64,000 nt of DNA, taken from positions 123,774-187,773 of the forward strand of contig NZ_JAEK01000004.1 in assembly GCF_000518865.1 (NCBI RefSeq), read 5' to 3'. The stretch's first letter is position 1; every line of letters begins with the position of its first letter. Under the pieces are notes generated by a model that searched no databases, was not told where the DNA came from, and worked only from the letters and a program-made list of their open reading frames with translations. The stretch comes from Bacillus sp. J37. Its GTDB lineage: Bacteria; Bacillota; Bacilli; Bacillales; Bacillaceae. Below, piece after piece: positions 41,731-52,464 of this stretch. The translations under genes were made by a program, and so were the position numbers.

Positions 41731-43767
41731 TTATTCCTTTATTTTAAATTTATTTATTGTCTTCTCTAATTCAATAATAGTTTGTGAAAGAGATGAAGCC
41801 AAGTCACCTAGCTCTTCAGCTGCTGCTGCTTGCTCCTCTGTAGTCGCCGTTACTTCCTGAGTAGTAGCTGAAGACACTTCTGCAACATCCACCATCTCAT
41901 TAATTGCATGTTCGACTTTTTCTTTATTTAAATTAATCTTACCGATTGAGGCTTCAATATAATCAATTTCATGGATAATCGAATTTGTTCCCTCTAAGAT
42001 ATTTTCAAATGCTTGTTGAGTGTCGTGAATAGAAGATGATTGATCTTTAAAAAGTGCGATCGTTGTTTTAACAAGCTCAACTGATTTTTTTGTTTGTGAT
42101 AAGATGCTGGCAATGACCATCTCAATTCTCAGCGATGAGCTCTTCGTTTGGTCAGCAAGCTTGCGTATTTCTTTTGCTACGACAGCAAAGCCTCTGCCTG
42201 CAGCTCCTGCTCTTGCCGCTTCAATACTTGCATTTAGTGATAACAAATTTGTTTCTTCACTAACACCTTTTATTATATTTACGATATCTTTTATTTGCTC
42301 AATTTCTACATTTAATTGGTCCATTGTTGAATCAACTTGACCAATGTTTGTTCCCATCTCTTTGTTCTTTTCGGTTAATTCCTTGATTGTCTCGATTGAT
42401 TGACTACTTAACTTTTTCGATGTCTCCGTTATAGTTGATACCTTGACCATATTTATGGCTACTTCATTAATTTCACTTGACAGCTCCTTCATTTCACGGT
42501 TCGTTCTTTCAGAATAATCAACCTGACTAACAGCACCTTTTGCCACCTCATCGATAGCGCTTGCAATTTGATCTGTTGCACTAGCGGATTCAGCCGATAT
42601 TCTCTTAAGATCATTAGCACTGTTCACGGCATATGTAGAGGCCTTCTTATTTTCCCGAATCATCAAGGTCATATTATCAATCATATGATTAAAGCTGTTT
42701 CCCAGCTGCCCTACTTCATTCTTATAAAGATAATTGGCTCTGTGGGTCAAATCCCCTTTTTCTGCTTCTTTCATAATGGCGACAATTTTATTTATGGGTT
42801 TCGTCATACTTCTCGCCAAGAAAATACTTACAACCACTGACAGCAAAACAAAGCCCAGAATAATTAAATAAACGAGATAAATAACGTTTTGAATTTCCTT
42901 CATTAAATAGGACTTTGAGGTGGAAACAGCCACTTTCCATCCATTCTCGGTTTCTTTTTCAGAAACAAGGTTATCTGCTGTATTTTTATGATCTTCAAAC
43001 TTTGACCCGACTAATTCCGGTTTATTACTAGAAATGATGACTCCATCATCATTGTAGATCGAAATTTCTCTTGCTGTATTGTCTTGTCCATTTTCATAAA
43101 CTTCTTGAAAAACCTCTCCGTTAGCTACAAGAATAATGGTACCAATTCGGTCAAATTTCCGGAACAAATAGATATTTTCATAATTGTTTTCAACACCTGT
43201 CTTCCATGTGGTTACACTTTTTGTCTCTTCTACTTCCTTTGCATAAGGAGAAGAATTGAAATTCTCTAAGGAAAAATCCTCCAGATTCTGTTCTCCATAT
43301 ACAGTATTTTCTCTATTCACAAAAAACATCGCTTTTGCATTTTTATTTGAAAAAGTTATGCTAGAGAAGAATTCTGAAGCTGTTCGCTCCTTTGTTATCT
43401 TTTCAAATTCTGATAACCCCTCATTGGTTCGTAATGTGTCCATCAGTTCCATATTTGAAAAAGGTACTAACGATAGATTATCAAGCTCTCTTAATGCATT
43501 ATTTACATTTTTTGTTACTTGAATATTAATATCTTCATTCATTGTTGATACTTTATTTTCAATTGTATTCGTTGACACAAAATACACTACATTACCAATG
43601 ATAATACTAGGAATAAGCGTAAATAATAGCAAAAAAAGAATAATTTTTGACTTCAGCGTCATTGCTTCAACAAATCTTGGTACTTTTACCTTTACCTTTC
43701 TCCTTTTCTTTAGAGATTCCACATTATTTGGAACTCTTTTTTTCCGTTCTTTCAAACGTTTCTTCAT
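41731..43767 (-). CDS. Methyl-accepting chemotaxis protein (Cache type)
   Basis: Transmembrane chemoreceptor of 678 residues. It has a long basic cytoplasmic N-terminus ([14 protein letters not shown] and further Lys/Arg), TM1 at ~40-62, a ~245-residue extracytoplasmic Cache-like sensor, TM2 at ~300-325, HAMP and the MA signalling domain with the hairpin tip [40 protein letters not shown] sequence. The ATG at 43767 follows GGGGGATGGG; the reading continues upstream without a site and is rejected. Its ligand is probably a small organic acid or amino acid by family, which is inference. Confidence 0.92.
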   Translation of the reverse strand: MKKRLKERKKRVPNNVESLKKRRKVKVKVPRFVEAMTLKSKIILFLLLFTLIPSIIIGNVVYFVSTNTIENKVSTMNEDINIQVTKNVNNALRELDNLSLVPFSNMELMDTLRTNEGLSEFEKITKERTASEFFSSITFSNKNAKAMFFVNRENTVYGEQNLEDFSLENFNSSPYAKEVEETKSVTTWKTGVENNYENIYLFRKFDRIGTIILVANGEVFQEVYENGQDNTAREISIYNDDGVIISSNKPELVGSKFEDHKNTADNLVSEKETENGWKVAVSTSKSYLMKEIQNVIYLVYLIILGFVLLSVVVSIFLARSMTKPINKIVAIMKEAEKGDLTHRANYLYKNEVGQLGNSFNHMIDNMTLMIRENKKASTYAVNSANDLKRISAESASATDQIASAIDEVAKGAVSQVDYSERTNREMKELSSEINEVAINMVKVSTITETSKKLSSQSIETIKELTEKNKEMGTNIGQVDSTMDQLNVEIEQIKDIVNIIKGVSEETNLLSLNASIEAARAGAAGRGFAVVAKEIRKLADQTKSSSLRIEMVIASILSQTKKSVELVKTTIALFKDQSSSIHDTQQAFENILEGTNSIIHEIDYIEASIGKINLNKEKVEHAINEMVDVAEVSSATTQEVTATTEEQAAAAEELGDLASSLSQTIIELEKTINKFKIKE

Positions 43768-43985
43768 CGTCCCATCCCCCTCTTTAAAAATAACAATAAG
43801 TTGTTTTCTATATCTATCCCTACTTAGTTGTTTTATATCTATAATGTATTCGCTTTCAATTATACTATATTTTCGACCAAATTCTTCATAATATTTTAAT
43901 ATTTTCAAAGAAACTAGGAAATTTCTCACTTATCCTTTTCATAAAATTACCAATGCTATTAGTTCATTATTCCTATTAATTTTAT

Positions 43986-44012
43986 TAAACAATAATCGAC
44001 TTTTGTCGATAT
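43986..44012 (+). promoter_or_regulatory. SigD (flagellar sigma) promoter
   Basis: TAAA (43986-43989), a 15-nt spacer, GTCGATAT (44005-44012); the SigD consensus is TAAA-N15-GCCGATAT, so there is one mismatch. It drives the second chemoreceptor and the sugar-binding lipoprotein. Confidence 0.88.
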
Positions 44013-44058
44013 TAAAAGAAATATGATAGATACATGTTATTTTTGGAGGGATCTCTCG

Positions 44059-45768
44059 TTGTTAAATCATTTACGATGGAAAAACACAAAGATTGGTGGT
44101 AAATACTTCTATGTCTTTCTCGTTGTGACCATTACATTTTTAGTTTCCGTTATTATTACGTATAGCTTACTCATGCAAACAAATCAGACAATTAAACACT
44201 CATTAGTAAAAAATGAAGTGGCACTTTATAGTGCAGACTTAGTTTCCTTATATCATGAAAAGTACAATCAAATTCCAGAATACCTTTTATTGGCTGAAGA
44301 TGAAAAACTTCTTGAGTATTTAGAAGATAGTCGTAAGTTTATCGAAATTGCCAAAAATTTAAAAAGACAATTGGAAAACAAAGAACAAATCGAGATTTTC
44401 GATAGAATTATTGAAAACAACCATAAACTAGATGAGTATTTCTTCAGCACAATCGTTCCAAATGTTCAGCAAATTAATACAGAAGAGTTCAAAAGATTAC
44501 AAGAAGAAGCCAGTGAATTAAAGTTGGAAACAAGTCAATTAAGTGAAAAACTAAAATCAATGGCTACAGATTCAAATCGAGCAGCGTTATCAGAAGCTCA
44601 AAATAATATTGGACAAACGATCAATCTACTTATTATTTCCGTGGTTGTTGCACTTATTGTCTCAACGGTTCTTCTTGTTATAATCAGCAGAAGGATTTCC
44701 GCAAATTTAAACAAGCTTGTGTTAACAAGTGAGGAAATCGCAAATGGAAATCTTAATTTCGAAACTCTAAAAAGCAATGGAAATGATGAGATAGGACAAT
44801 TATCAACATCGATTAATCATATGGGGACTCGTTTAAGAGAAATGATCATCGAAGTTTCACATATTGCAACAGATGTTGATCAGCAAAGTTCTGCATTTGC
44901 AGTATCTGCATCAGAACTAAAACAAGGAAGCTCACAGGTCGCCAATACGATTGACGAATTATCTTCAGGCGTGAATAGCCAGGCTGATGAAGTATCGGAT
45001 ATCTCTGAACATATCAAGGAATTTAGTCAAAAATTAATTGATGCAAATCAGGACGGTCAAAAATTAGTTCAATTTTCCGATGAAGTCCTTTCTGTATCTG
45101 TAAATGGTGACAACCAAATGAAAAATTCTTTGGAACAGATGGACATGATCTATAAGATTGTTGAACTCTCTGTAGAGAAAGTAAAAAGTCTTGAAACAAA
45201 AACACAATCAATTACTGAGCTTGTCACTGTTATTAAATCGATCGCAGAACAAACGAATCTCCTTGCATTAAATGCCTCCATAGAAGCGGCAAGAGCCGGG
45301 GAAAGCGGCAAAGGCTTTGCGGTTGTGGCATCAGAAGTAAAAAAGCTTGCAAATGAAGTGACAGCTTCCATTGAAAACATTACAAATATTGTAACAAGCA
45401 TCAAAGTAGAAACAAGCTCCATGTCACATGAGCTAAATAATGGCTTCCAAAAAGTAAATGAAGGAACAAAGCAGATCCAATTATCCGGTCAGTATTTTTC
45501 TGATATTAAAGATAAGGTAACAGATATGACAAACCGGGTAAAAAATATCTCAACTGCCTTCCAATATTTTGAACAAACAAGCCAGGAAATTAATCAATCA
45601 GTTGAGCAAATTGCTGCTATTTCAGAAGAATCAGCTGCTGGCTCTGAAGAAATTTCTGCTGCAGTATATGAGCAAACACAATCGATTGACTCCATTTCAA
45701 CAAGTGCAAATACTCTTTCTCAAATGGTTGAGCGCATGAACGGGATGATCGGAAAATTTAAAGTGTAA
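44059..45768 (+). CDS. Methyl-accepting chemotaxis protein (four-helix-bundle sensor)
   Basis: Chemoreceptor of 569 residues. TM1 at ~15-38 ([20 protein letters not shown]), a ~150-residue all-helical extracytoplasmic domain, TM2 at ~190-215, HAMP, and an MA domain with [20 protein letters not shown] at the tip. The small helical sensor is the type that can dock periplasmic binding proteins. The start is TTG at 44059 after TTGGAGGG. It lies 25 bp upstream of a sugar-binding lipoprotein gene, likely its partner. A SigD promoter precedes it. Confidence 0.92.
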   Translation: MLNHLRWKNTKIGGKYFYVFLVVTITFLVSVIITYSLLMQTNQTIKHSLVKNEVALYSADLVSLYHEKYNQIPEYLLLAEDEKLLEYLEDSRKFIEIAKNLKRQLENKEQIEIFDRIIENNHKLDEYFFSTIVPNVQQINTEEFKRLQEEASELKLETSQLSEKLKSMATDSNRAALSEAQNNIGQTINLLIISVVVALIVSTVLLVIISRRISANLNKLVLTSEEIANGNLNFETLKSNGNDEIGQLSTSINHMGTRLREMIIEVSHIATDVDQQSSAFAVSASELKQGSSQVANTIDELSSGVNSQADEVSDISEHIKEFSQKLIDANQDGQKLVQFSDEVLSVSVNGDNQMKNSLEQMDMIYKIVELSVEKVKSLETKTQSITELVTVIKSIAEQTNLLALNASIEAARAGESGKGFAVVASEVKKLANEVTASIENITNIVTSIKVETSSMSHELNNGFQKVNEGTKQIQLSGQYFSDIKDKVTDMTNRVKNISTAFQYFEQTSQEINQSVEQIAAISEESAAGSEEISAAVYEQTQSIDSISTSANTLSQMVERMNGMIGKFKV

Positions 45769-45793
45769 GACATAAAGTTGGAGGGAAAAACTA

Positions 45794-46852
45794 GTGATTG
45801 TATTTTACAAAAAAGCGGTGATAGGTTTATTGCTTTCTATAGTAGCTCTTATTGGCACCGCTTGTTCAACGACAGAAACGAGCAGCAAACAAGCATCAGT
45901 AAAATTAATTCAAGATGAATCTGTTCCATACATTGGTTTTCTATTAGATACACTTGAAGAAGAAAGATGGTACAAAGACAAACAACTGTTTGAAGATCAT
46001 GTAAAATCGTTAGGTGGACAAGTCAAAACGTTAGCTGCCAACGGCTCTGATGCTGTTCAGCTCGTGCAAGCACAATTATTAATTGAAGAAGGTGTGGATG
46101 TCCTTGTTGTTGTTCCACATAATGCCGAAGAAGGAGCAAAAATTGTTGAATTAGCTCATAAACATAAGGTCAAAGTCATCTCCTATGACCGCCTTATCAC
46201 AAAAAGTGATCTAGATTACTATATTTCATTTGATAACAAAAAGGTCGGTGTCCTGCAGGCAACTGAAATTGTGAAACACACACCTAAAGGAAACTTTGTT
46301 TATATTGGTGGAGCAGAAACGGATCATAATGCGGTACTGTTTAGAGAAGGTGCATTAAGTGTTCTTCAACCACTTATTGACAAAGGTGACATTACCTTAT
46401 TGGCAGATCAATATACAGAAGAATGGAATCCTAAGAACGCCGAAAATAATATGAAAGCCATTTTAACAAAAGTGAATAACAAAGTCGATGCAGTCGTAGC
46501 AGCCAATGATGGTACTGCAGGTGGAGCGATCAATGCCCTGTCTGATGTTGGATTAGCTGGTAAAGTTTCTGTATCCGGTCAAGACGCCGAGCTTAATGGT
46601 GTGAAAAGACTTGTCGCAGGAACCCAAACCATGACTGTCTATAAACCGATTCCTGTAATTGCCACACAAGCAGCAGAAATGGCTTACCAGGTAGCAAAAG
46701 ACAAAACAATTACCACAGATACAACGATTAATAATCAAAAAACTGATGTACCTGCCATCCTTCTCGAACCTATGCCTGTCACAAAGGAGACGATTAAATC
46801 AACAATTGTGAAGGATGGGTATTTAACAGAGGAAGAAATTTATAGGAAATAA
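45794..46852 (+). CDS. Orphan sugar-binding lipoprotein (XylF/RbsB-like)
   Basis: Type I periplasmic-binding-protein-fold lipoprotein of 352 residues. The lipobox GTAC has its cysteine at ~24. The mature region has IGFLLDTLEEERWYKD, VLVVVPHNAE, VISYDRLITKSDLDYYISFDN, VYIGGAETDHNA and VAANDGTAGGAI, the layout of D-xylose/ribose-binding proteins. No ABC permease or ATPase gene is near. It lies in an operon behind a chemoreceptor, so a chemosensory role is favoured. The start is GTG at 45794 with GGAGGG. Confidence 0.88.
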   Translation: MIVFYKKAVIGLLLSIVALIGTACSTTETSSKQASVKLIQDESVPYIGFLLDTLEEERWYKDKQLFEDHVKSLGGQVKTLAANGSDAVQLVQAQLLIEEGVDVLVVVPHNAEEGAKIVELAHKHKVKVISYDRLITKSDLDYYISFDNKKVGVLQATEIVKHTPKGNFVYIGGAETDHNAVLFREGALSVLQPLIDKGDITLLADQYTEEWNPKNAENNMKAILTKVNNKVDAVVAANDGTAGGAINALSDVGLAGKVSVSGQDAELNGVKRLVAGTQTMTVYKPIPVIATQAAEMAYQVAKDKTITTDTTINNQKTDVPAILLEPMPVTKETIKSTIVKDGYLTEEEIYRK

Positions 46853-46886
46853 AATTTAATCATGTGGAAACACACCTTTTATTTCC

Positions 46887-46930
46887 ATAAAAAGATGAAC
46901 TCTAAACCATTCCAGAGTTCATCTTTTTTG
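46887..46930. terminator. Bidirectional terminator
   Basis: AAAAAGATGAACTCT/AGAGTTCATCTTTTTT (46889-46903 and 46914-46929) between convergent sugar-binding and vWA genes. Confidence 0.92.
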
Positions 46931-46935
46931 TTTAC

Positions 46936-48363
46936 CTATTGAGTCTGTTCTTTTAATTTTTTCATTTCTTCAACCCATTTATCTACTTTTTCTTTTATCT
47001 CATTTACTTTCGAATCAATTTCCTTCTTATTTCGTTCTTGTAACTCATCTTTAAGACGAGTTAATTCCTCTTCTCGAACAGCTGCTAATTCTTCGATTTT
47101 AGTTAATGTTTCCTCTGTTAAAATCCCTTGTTCTTCCCAAATCTTTAACCCTTCTTGAAATCGTTGACTTTCTCTTGCCATTGAGGCAGTCCATCCATTT
47201 GTTAAATCCGTGATCCTCTCAGTTTCGCGAAAAATCTCCCATCCATCTGGAACATAATTAACTGGAGCCCAAGTTAGCTCTAGCATGGAAGGAAGCCATT
47301 CATACTCGATGGTGGCTAATAACTCTTCTTCACCATTCGCCGCAAAATATTCTCCCTCTCCAGCATTCGCTACAGCTTTTAACTGGTTTTCAGCTTCTTT
47401 ATCAACCTGAAATCCTATTATATTAACAGAAACATTGTCTTCACCTTTATCCATAACTAATTGCTCGGCTGCTTTAGTAGGATTTCCATCACATGTTTCC
47501 ACACCATCGCTGACAATATAAATAGTGATTTGACCATTATGATCCTTACTGAATTCACTCGTCTTTTCAATTGCTGTTGCTAAAGGGGTCCACCCTTTCG
47601 CTTCAACCGTAGAAAGAGAGTGATTAAAACGCTCGGCATCAAAAACTCCCATCTTATAGACTTCTTCTATTTTCGAACATGACTCTCCCTTACCACTATC
47701 AGACTCATCACCTCGATGACCAAATGCTACAAGTGAAACCTGACTTGTATCACCTATAGCTTTTGCAAAGCTTTCAACAGCCTCTTTTGCAATATCCATG
47801 CGCAGCTTTCCTTCTGAGTCCAGTAACATACTTGAACTAGCATCAAGTAAAATATAAGAATAGTTTTCCTTTTTAGCACTTTCATTTTTCGAAACCTGTT
47901 CAGGACGAGGAAGTAGCGGCTCATTAAATCCTGGAGTAAACGAATCTAAGTCCCGGACAATTTCATCATAGCTCGGGCTCCCTGTATAAAACACTAATGC
48001 TTTCATAAGCTTTTCCGGATCGTCCGTATCCTCCGCTACTGGCTCCAATACTTCTTTCATGTTATTTATGTATTGAGGGTCAAGTTCTTCGAGTCCCCAT
48101 AGGACTCGCTCTGTATCTTCTTCATATGTAATATCCTTAGTTAATTCTCCTGCTTGAAAGTTCATTAAAGACTCTATTGTTACAGAGGTGGTAAGCTCAT
48201 TTATACCTGATAGCTCCCCTTTGTTCTTTTCTTCCTGGTTTGCTACGGATTTTTCGTCTTTCTTCTCATTTGATGATACTGCTAATTTTTCACCTTCATT
48301 CGTACAACCTGAACAAATAAGTAGAATGAAGAGAAAAGAGGCAAGCCAATATTTATTCATCAT
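46936..48363 (-). CDS. von Willebrand A domain lipoprotein
   Basis: Exported lipoprotein of ~475 residues. The lipobox is ICSGC with cysteine at ~20. The vWA domain runs from about 165 to 365, with MIDAS motif LDASSSM, then a threonine (GWTPLATAI) and SDGVETCDG, so metal-dependent adhesion or protein binding is possible. A C-terminal helical coiled-coil follows (EELTRLKDELQERNKKEID..., ~60 residues). I chose the ATG at 48363 because AAGGG lies 8 nt upstream; ATGs and a GTG nearby are alternatives. Function unknown. Confidence 0.85.
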   Translation of the reverse strand: MMNKYWLASFLFILLICSGCTNEGEKLAVSSNEKKDEKSVANQEEKNKGELSGINELTTSVTIESLMNFQAGELTKDITYEEDTERVLWGLEELDPQYINNMKEVLEPVAEDTDDPEKLMKALVFYTGSPSYDEIVRDLDSFTPGFNEPLLPRPEQVSKNESAKKENYSYILLDASSSMLLDSEGKLRMDIAKEAVESFAKAIGDTSQVSLVAFGHRGDESDSGKGESCSKIEEVYKMGVFDAERFNHSLSTVEAKGWTPLATAIEKTSEFSKDHNGQITIYIVSDGVETCDGNPTKAAEQLVMDKGEDNVSVNIIGFQVDKEAENQLKAVANAGEGEYFAANGEEELLATIEYEWLPSMLELTWAPVNYVPDGWEIFRETERITDLTNGWTASMARESQRFQEGLKIWEEQGILTEETLTKIEELAAVREEELTRLKDELQERNKKEIDSKVNEIKEKVDKWVEEMKKLKEQTQ

Positions 48364-48550
48364 ATTCATCACCCTTATTTTGTCTATTTATCATTGTTTT
48401 TCCATTCCTTTTACTCCCATACATATTACGGAAAGATAGAATAAAAGTTTCATCTTTTCCTTCTCTTATTATAATACCAAGGGTTATATGGTTTACGATA
48501 ACTGATTCCTGTTAAATATATAAGAAACAAATAGGAAAGGACTTCAAAAT

Positions 48551-49342
48551 ATGTTAAATAATCATAGATTAAAAGGGAAAGTAGCAGTTATCACTGGTGG
48601 CGGTTCCGGGTTGGGGCGTGCAACAGCCTTTCGCTTAGTAAGTGAAGGAGCAAAAGTATGTCTGTTAGATATTAACATTGAGCATGCAAATAACGTGAAG
48701 AAACAAATTGAACATGCTGGTGGCAAGGCCATTGCTAAGAAGTGTGATATCAACTCATCACAGGAAATACTAGAAGGAATAGAAGCGGCAATGGATGAGT
48801 GGAAAAGGATAGATATTTTATTTGCTAATGCCGGTATTGCTGGAGAAATGGCTCCGATTGAAACGATGAAAGAGGAAGATTGGGAGCGTACCATAAATAC
48901 TAATTTAACAGGAACTTTTTTAACGGTTAAATATGCAATTCCTTTTATGAAAGATAACGGAGGCAGTATTATTATTACAAGCTCTGTTAGTGGTAACCGC
49001 ATTTTCTCACAAACCGGTTTTACCGCTTATAGTACATCAAAAGCCGGACAGATTGCATTTATGAAAATGGCTGCATTAGAACTTGCCCGATATAAAGTCC
49101 GTGTTAATGCAATTTGTCCTGGTGCCATTGAAACAAATATTCAAGAGTCAATTCATCAATCTCCTGACCTAAAAAAGATTGAAATCCCTATCGTTTTTCC
49201 TGAGGGAGACCAACCTCTCGATCATAAACCGGGGAAATCGGAACAGGTAGCTGATTTAGTTACATTTTTAGCTTCTGACTTATCTCCACATATAACTGGA
49301 ACAGAAATCTTTATTGATGGTGCGGAATCATTATTAAGATAA
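48551..49342 (+). CDS. Short-chain dehydrogenase/reductase
   Basis: Classical SDR of 263 residues. The NAD(P) motif is TGGGSGLG (16-23), NAG at NAGIAG, catalytic S-Y-K with ITSSVSG, YSTSK, and the C-terminal GTEIFIDGAESL block. The acidic LLDIN after beta2 suggests NAD(H) preference. Many such enzymes are annotated as glucose-1- or acetoin-type dehydrogenases; substrate cannot be assigned. It stands alone on the + strand between two minus-strand genes. Confidence 0.88.
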   Translation: MLNNHRLKGKVAVITGGGSGLGRATAFRLVSEGAKVCLLDINIEHANNVKKQIEHAGGKAIAKKCDINSSQEILEGIEAAMDEWKRIDILFANAGIAGEMAPIETMKEEDWERTINTNLTGTFLTVKYAIPFMKDNGGSIIITSSVSGNRIFSQTGFTAYSTSKAGQIAFMKMAALELARYKVRVNAICPGAIETNIQESIHQSPDLKKIEIPIVFPEGDQPLDHKPGKSEQVADLVTFLASDLSPHITGTEIFIDGAESLLR

Positions 49343-49385
49343 ACAGAGGCTGCTTATATTGTCTCGCATTTTTTCAAAATTAATA

Positions 49386-49414
49386 GACGCCGAGTATACA
49401 TCTACCCGGCGTTC
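49386..49414. terminator. Bidirectional terminator
   Basis: ACGCCG/CGGCGT core arms (49387-49392 and 49407-49412), between convergent SDR and RND genes. The stem extends by GU pairs. Confidence 0.78.
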
Positions 49415-49419
49415 TATTC

Positions 49420-52400
49420 TTAAATTATCTCTCTATCAACAGCCATTGTCTTCTCTTGTTCTTCTGCTAATTTACGTTGCTTTTTTGACTTTCTAAAGTA
49501 TAACAATTCATACACAACAGGAATCACAACAAGCGTTAATAATGTCGCAACACTTAACCCGCCAATAACAACAACTGCTAAGCTTGCAGAAACTAAGTTT
49601 CCTGCCTCCGCTTCTTTAAATAACAGAGGAAGCATAGCTGAGATGGTTGCAACAGCTGTCATAATGATTGGCCTCATTCGAATGGTTGCCGCTTCAACAA
49701 TGGCATCACGTATGATCATGGTTTCTTCATTTTGTTTTACTCGATCTAATAACACAATGGCATTGGTCACGACAATTCCAATAAGCATAAGTGCTCCCAA
49801 TAATGAGGTAATATCAACTGTTATTCCACTAATGATAATCCCAAGAATCGCTCCAATTGCAGCAAGTGGCAGTGAAAATAGAATAGCAATCGGTGCACGA
49901 ATCGTTTTAAACGTAATGACCATGATGAGAAAGACAATCCCGATAGATGCTAACATCGTCATAAACAAATCATTAAAATCACTCGCTTGATCTGCACTTG
50001 CACCACCAACAAATACTTCAACATCGTCTGGCAAATCAATCCCCTCTAGGTCTTCACTTCCAAAAATTTCACTATTTATTTCTGTTGAAATGATTGATAG
50101 TTTTTCAGGATCAACATCCGCCGTCACTCTTACATATTGTTTTCCATCTTTATGGAATGAACTTGTTGGTTCTTCAGTCTCTGTTAATTTTGCTACCTTT
50201 GAAATAGGTGTCATTCCTGCCTGTGTCATAATTGGAACCTCTGAAAGGTCCTTTTTCGTTTCTGCTGAGTAAACAGGCTCCAGCATCACCATTGTTTGCT
50301 GGTCATTTACCTCTATTGAACCCAGTGGAGTTTGATTCAACATAACAGCTGCTTGTTGGGCAATTTGATCAGCTTTTGCCATACTTGGATCAACGACAAA
50401 TGAATAAACTGATTTTGTTTCTTCTTGGTTTGTTGTGACCTCTTCAACTCCGTCAATTTCCTTGACCTTTTGTTGGATATTCTCAGAAACAGCAACAAGG
50501 TCATTTAGACGATCACCCATTATATCAATTGTAATTGACGTACTTCCTCCACCCATCATGGAAGCTTCTGTTGCCTCTAAGGCAGCACCGCTATATTCAT
50601 CCTTCTGAGCAAGGACTTTTTCAATAAATCCACTCATATCTGCATCTTCTTTTAAGATCGCCATAATCTGAGTTTCTGTCGGGTTTCCAACAGCACCATA
50701 TTTCGCTGCATCAGCAGAATTTCCAAGCTGAAGATACATATTTTCCAATTCTTTTTGTTCCAGTATATAGTTTTCAAGCTTAACAGACTCTTCTTTTACT
50801 TTTTCAATAGGTGTATCATTCGGATATGCCAATGATACAAAAACATAGTCAGCTTGAGTTTTATTCACAGAACCTTTAGGAAGAACAAAATATGCTCCTA
50901 TTGATCCTGCCAAAAGGATGATCGCTGTTAAAAAGACGACCCATTTATGATTTAAGGACCAAGTCAAAAATGCCGAAAAACGTACTGATGGCTTATGCTC
51001 TTTTATTTTGGCGTTTTTAAGTAATCCGGCACTCATAACAGGGACAATTGTTAACGCCACAATTAAAGATGCTAACAATGAGTACGTAATCGTTAATGCA
51101 AATGGTAAGAGAAAATCCTGCAGACCGCCATTAAGTAACCCCATTGGTAAGAAAACGGCAACTGTCGTTAATGTCGACGAAGTAATGGCAGAGCCTACTT
51201 CTTTTGTTGCCTCAATGACCATGTTAACTGAAAATTTCTCTGTTTGTGCTCTTCTAAAGATATTTTCAATGACAACAATACTATCATCAACAAGCCGGCC
51301 AACTGCCACAGCCACTCCACCAAGTGTTAAAATATTTAATGTCACACCGGATTGAGCTAATAAAAATAGAGTAAAGCCTAATGACAATGGAATGGAGACA
51401 ATTGTAATCAATGTCGAACGTAAATTTCTTAAAAACAACATAATGACAATTGTTGCAAACAAAGCACCAAGTAATACTTCTTTGATCATACTGTGAACGG
51501 AAGATTCAACCATATCTGCAGATGCTAAAATGACAGTTGTTTCTAAATCATCGTAATTCTCATTTATTTCTTTTGATACGTTTTCTACTTCTTTACTGAT
51601 CGTTACTGCATTTGATTGACTGTCCTTTGTGACAACAAATGTAAGAGCATCAGCACCATTTACTTTGGTTAAATTGCCTTCCTGCTTTTCCATTGAGATG
51701 GATGCTACTTCATGCAGCGGAACATTTGGAGCCACTTCTGTATCTTCAAGATCTTCTATCGTTTTTATATTACCAATAACTTTTATGTTAGCCGATTTAC
51801 CATCAACTGTCGTTTCCGAAATAGCCGCAGCAGTATTTTGGCCCTGAAGCATTGTCATAATATGTTCAATTGAAACATTTTTTTCAGCCATCTTTTTTTC
51901 ATTAAGTTTGACAGAAACAAAAGAAGGAATAATACCGTTTGTTTGAATTTCTGCTACACCTTTAATATCTTGAAATTGCGGCAAAATTTCATCCTGTGCA
52001 TACTGAACAGTTTCCGGACTGATTCCTTTATCAAAAGTAAGAGCGATATAAGAAACGGGAATCATTGAGGTATTTAACTGTACGATGTTTGGCTTCATAA
52101 CATTTTCCGGAAGTGTTACATTTGAGATGGCCTCTTCAATCTCCCGTTTTGCTTCTTTCTTATCCACACTAGATTCAAGGTGAATATCAACAGAAGAGTA
52201 TCCATCACCTGTAGTCGAAAACACATTTAGCTTTCCATTCATACTCTCAACTGCTTCTTCAATCGGGGTGGTCACCTGCTCTTCCATCGTGCTCGCATCA
52301 ACCCCGTTCCCCATCGTCACAACCGAAATAAACGGCTGGTCTGCAGAAGGTAAAAACTCCATTGGAAGTCGGAAATAACTAAGAACTCCCATTACAAGAA

Positions 52401-52464
52401 TAATCGCAGACATTAAGAAAACGGCTGCTTTGTTTTTAAATGACCATTTTGTAAACCATGACAT
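49420..52464 (-). CDS. RND-family exporter (SwrC/AcrB-like)
   Basis: Large proton-driven RND transporter of 1014 residues. Twelve TM helices are arranged as 1+5 / 1+5 with two large extracytoplasmic loops. Features visible: N-terminal amphipathic start and PTxRLPMEFLP-type region, GGVAVAVGRLVDDSIVVIENI in TM4 with the proton-relay acidic pair, and GALMLIGIVVTNAIVLLDRV in the second half. In B. subtilis SwrC/YerP exports surfactin and supports swarming. No membrane-fusion partner is adjacent, as usual in Gram-positives. The ATG follows AAAGGAG. Confidence 0.92.
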   Translation of the reverse strand: MSWFTKWSFKNKAAVFLMSAIILVMGVLSYFRLPMEFLPSADQPFISVVTMGNGVDASTMEEQVTTPIEEAVESMNGKLNVFSTTGDGYSSVDIHLESSVDKKEAKREIEEAISNVTLPENVMKPNIVQLNTSMIPVSYIALTFDKGISPETVQYAQDEILPQFQDIKGVAEIQTNGIIPSFVSVKLNEKKMAEKNVSIEHIMTMLQGQNTAAAISETTVDGKSANIKVIGNIKTIEDLEDTEVAPNVPLHEVASISMEKQEGNLTKVNGADALTFVVTKDSQSNAVTISKEVENVSKEINENYDDLETTVILASADMVESSVHSMIKEVLLGALFATIVIMLFLRNLRSTLITIVSIPLSLGFTLFLLAQSGVTLNILTLGGVAVAVGRLVDDSIVVIENIFRRAQTEKFSVNMVIEATKEVGSAITSSTLTTVAVFLPMGLLNGGLQDFLLPFALTITYSLLASLIVALTIVPVMSAGLLKNAKIKEHKPSVRFSAFLTWSLNHKWVVFLTAIILLAGSIGAYFVLPKGSVNKTQADYVFVSLAYPNDTPIEKVKEESVKLENYILEQKELENMYLQLGNSADAAKYGAVGNPTETQIMAILKEDADMSGFIEKVLAQKDEYSGAALEATEASMMGGGSTSITIDIMGDRLNDLVAVSENIQQKVKEIDGVEEVTTNQEETKSVYSFVVDPSMAKADQIAQQAAVMLNQTPLGSIEVNDQQTMVMLEPVYSAETKKDLSEVPIMTQAGMTPISKVAKLTETEEPTSSFHKDGKQYVRVTADVDPEKLSIISTEINSEIFGSEDLEGIDLPDDVEVFVGGASADQASDFNDLFMTMLASIGIVFLIMVITFKTIRAPIAILFSLPLAAIGAILGIIISGITVDITSLLGALMLIGIVVTNAIVLLDRVKQNEETMIIRDAIVEAATIRMRPIIMTAVATISAMLPLLFKEAEAGNLVSASLAVVVIGGLSVATLLTLVVIPVVYELLYFRKSKKQRKLAEEQEKTMAVDREII

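Noticed and set aside
43797..43900. SigD promoter for the first chemoreceptor
   Set aside because: TAAA-like and GTCGAAA segments exist, but the spacing is 17 and the -10 is poor.
41731..43929. 54-residue N-terminal extension of the first chemoreceptor
   Set aside because: AT-rich, no SD, and the ATG at 43767 has a strong GGGGG site; an extension before a basic N-terminus is not typical.
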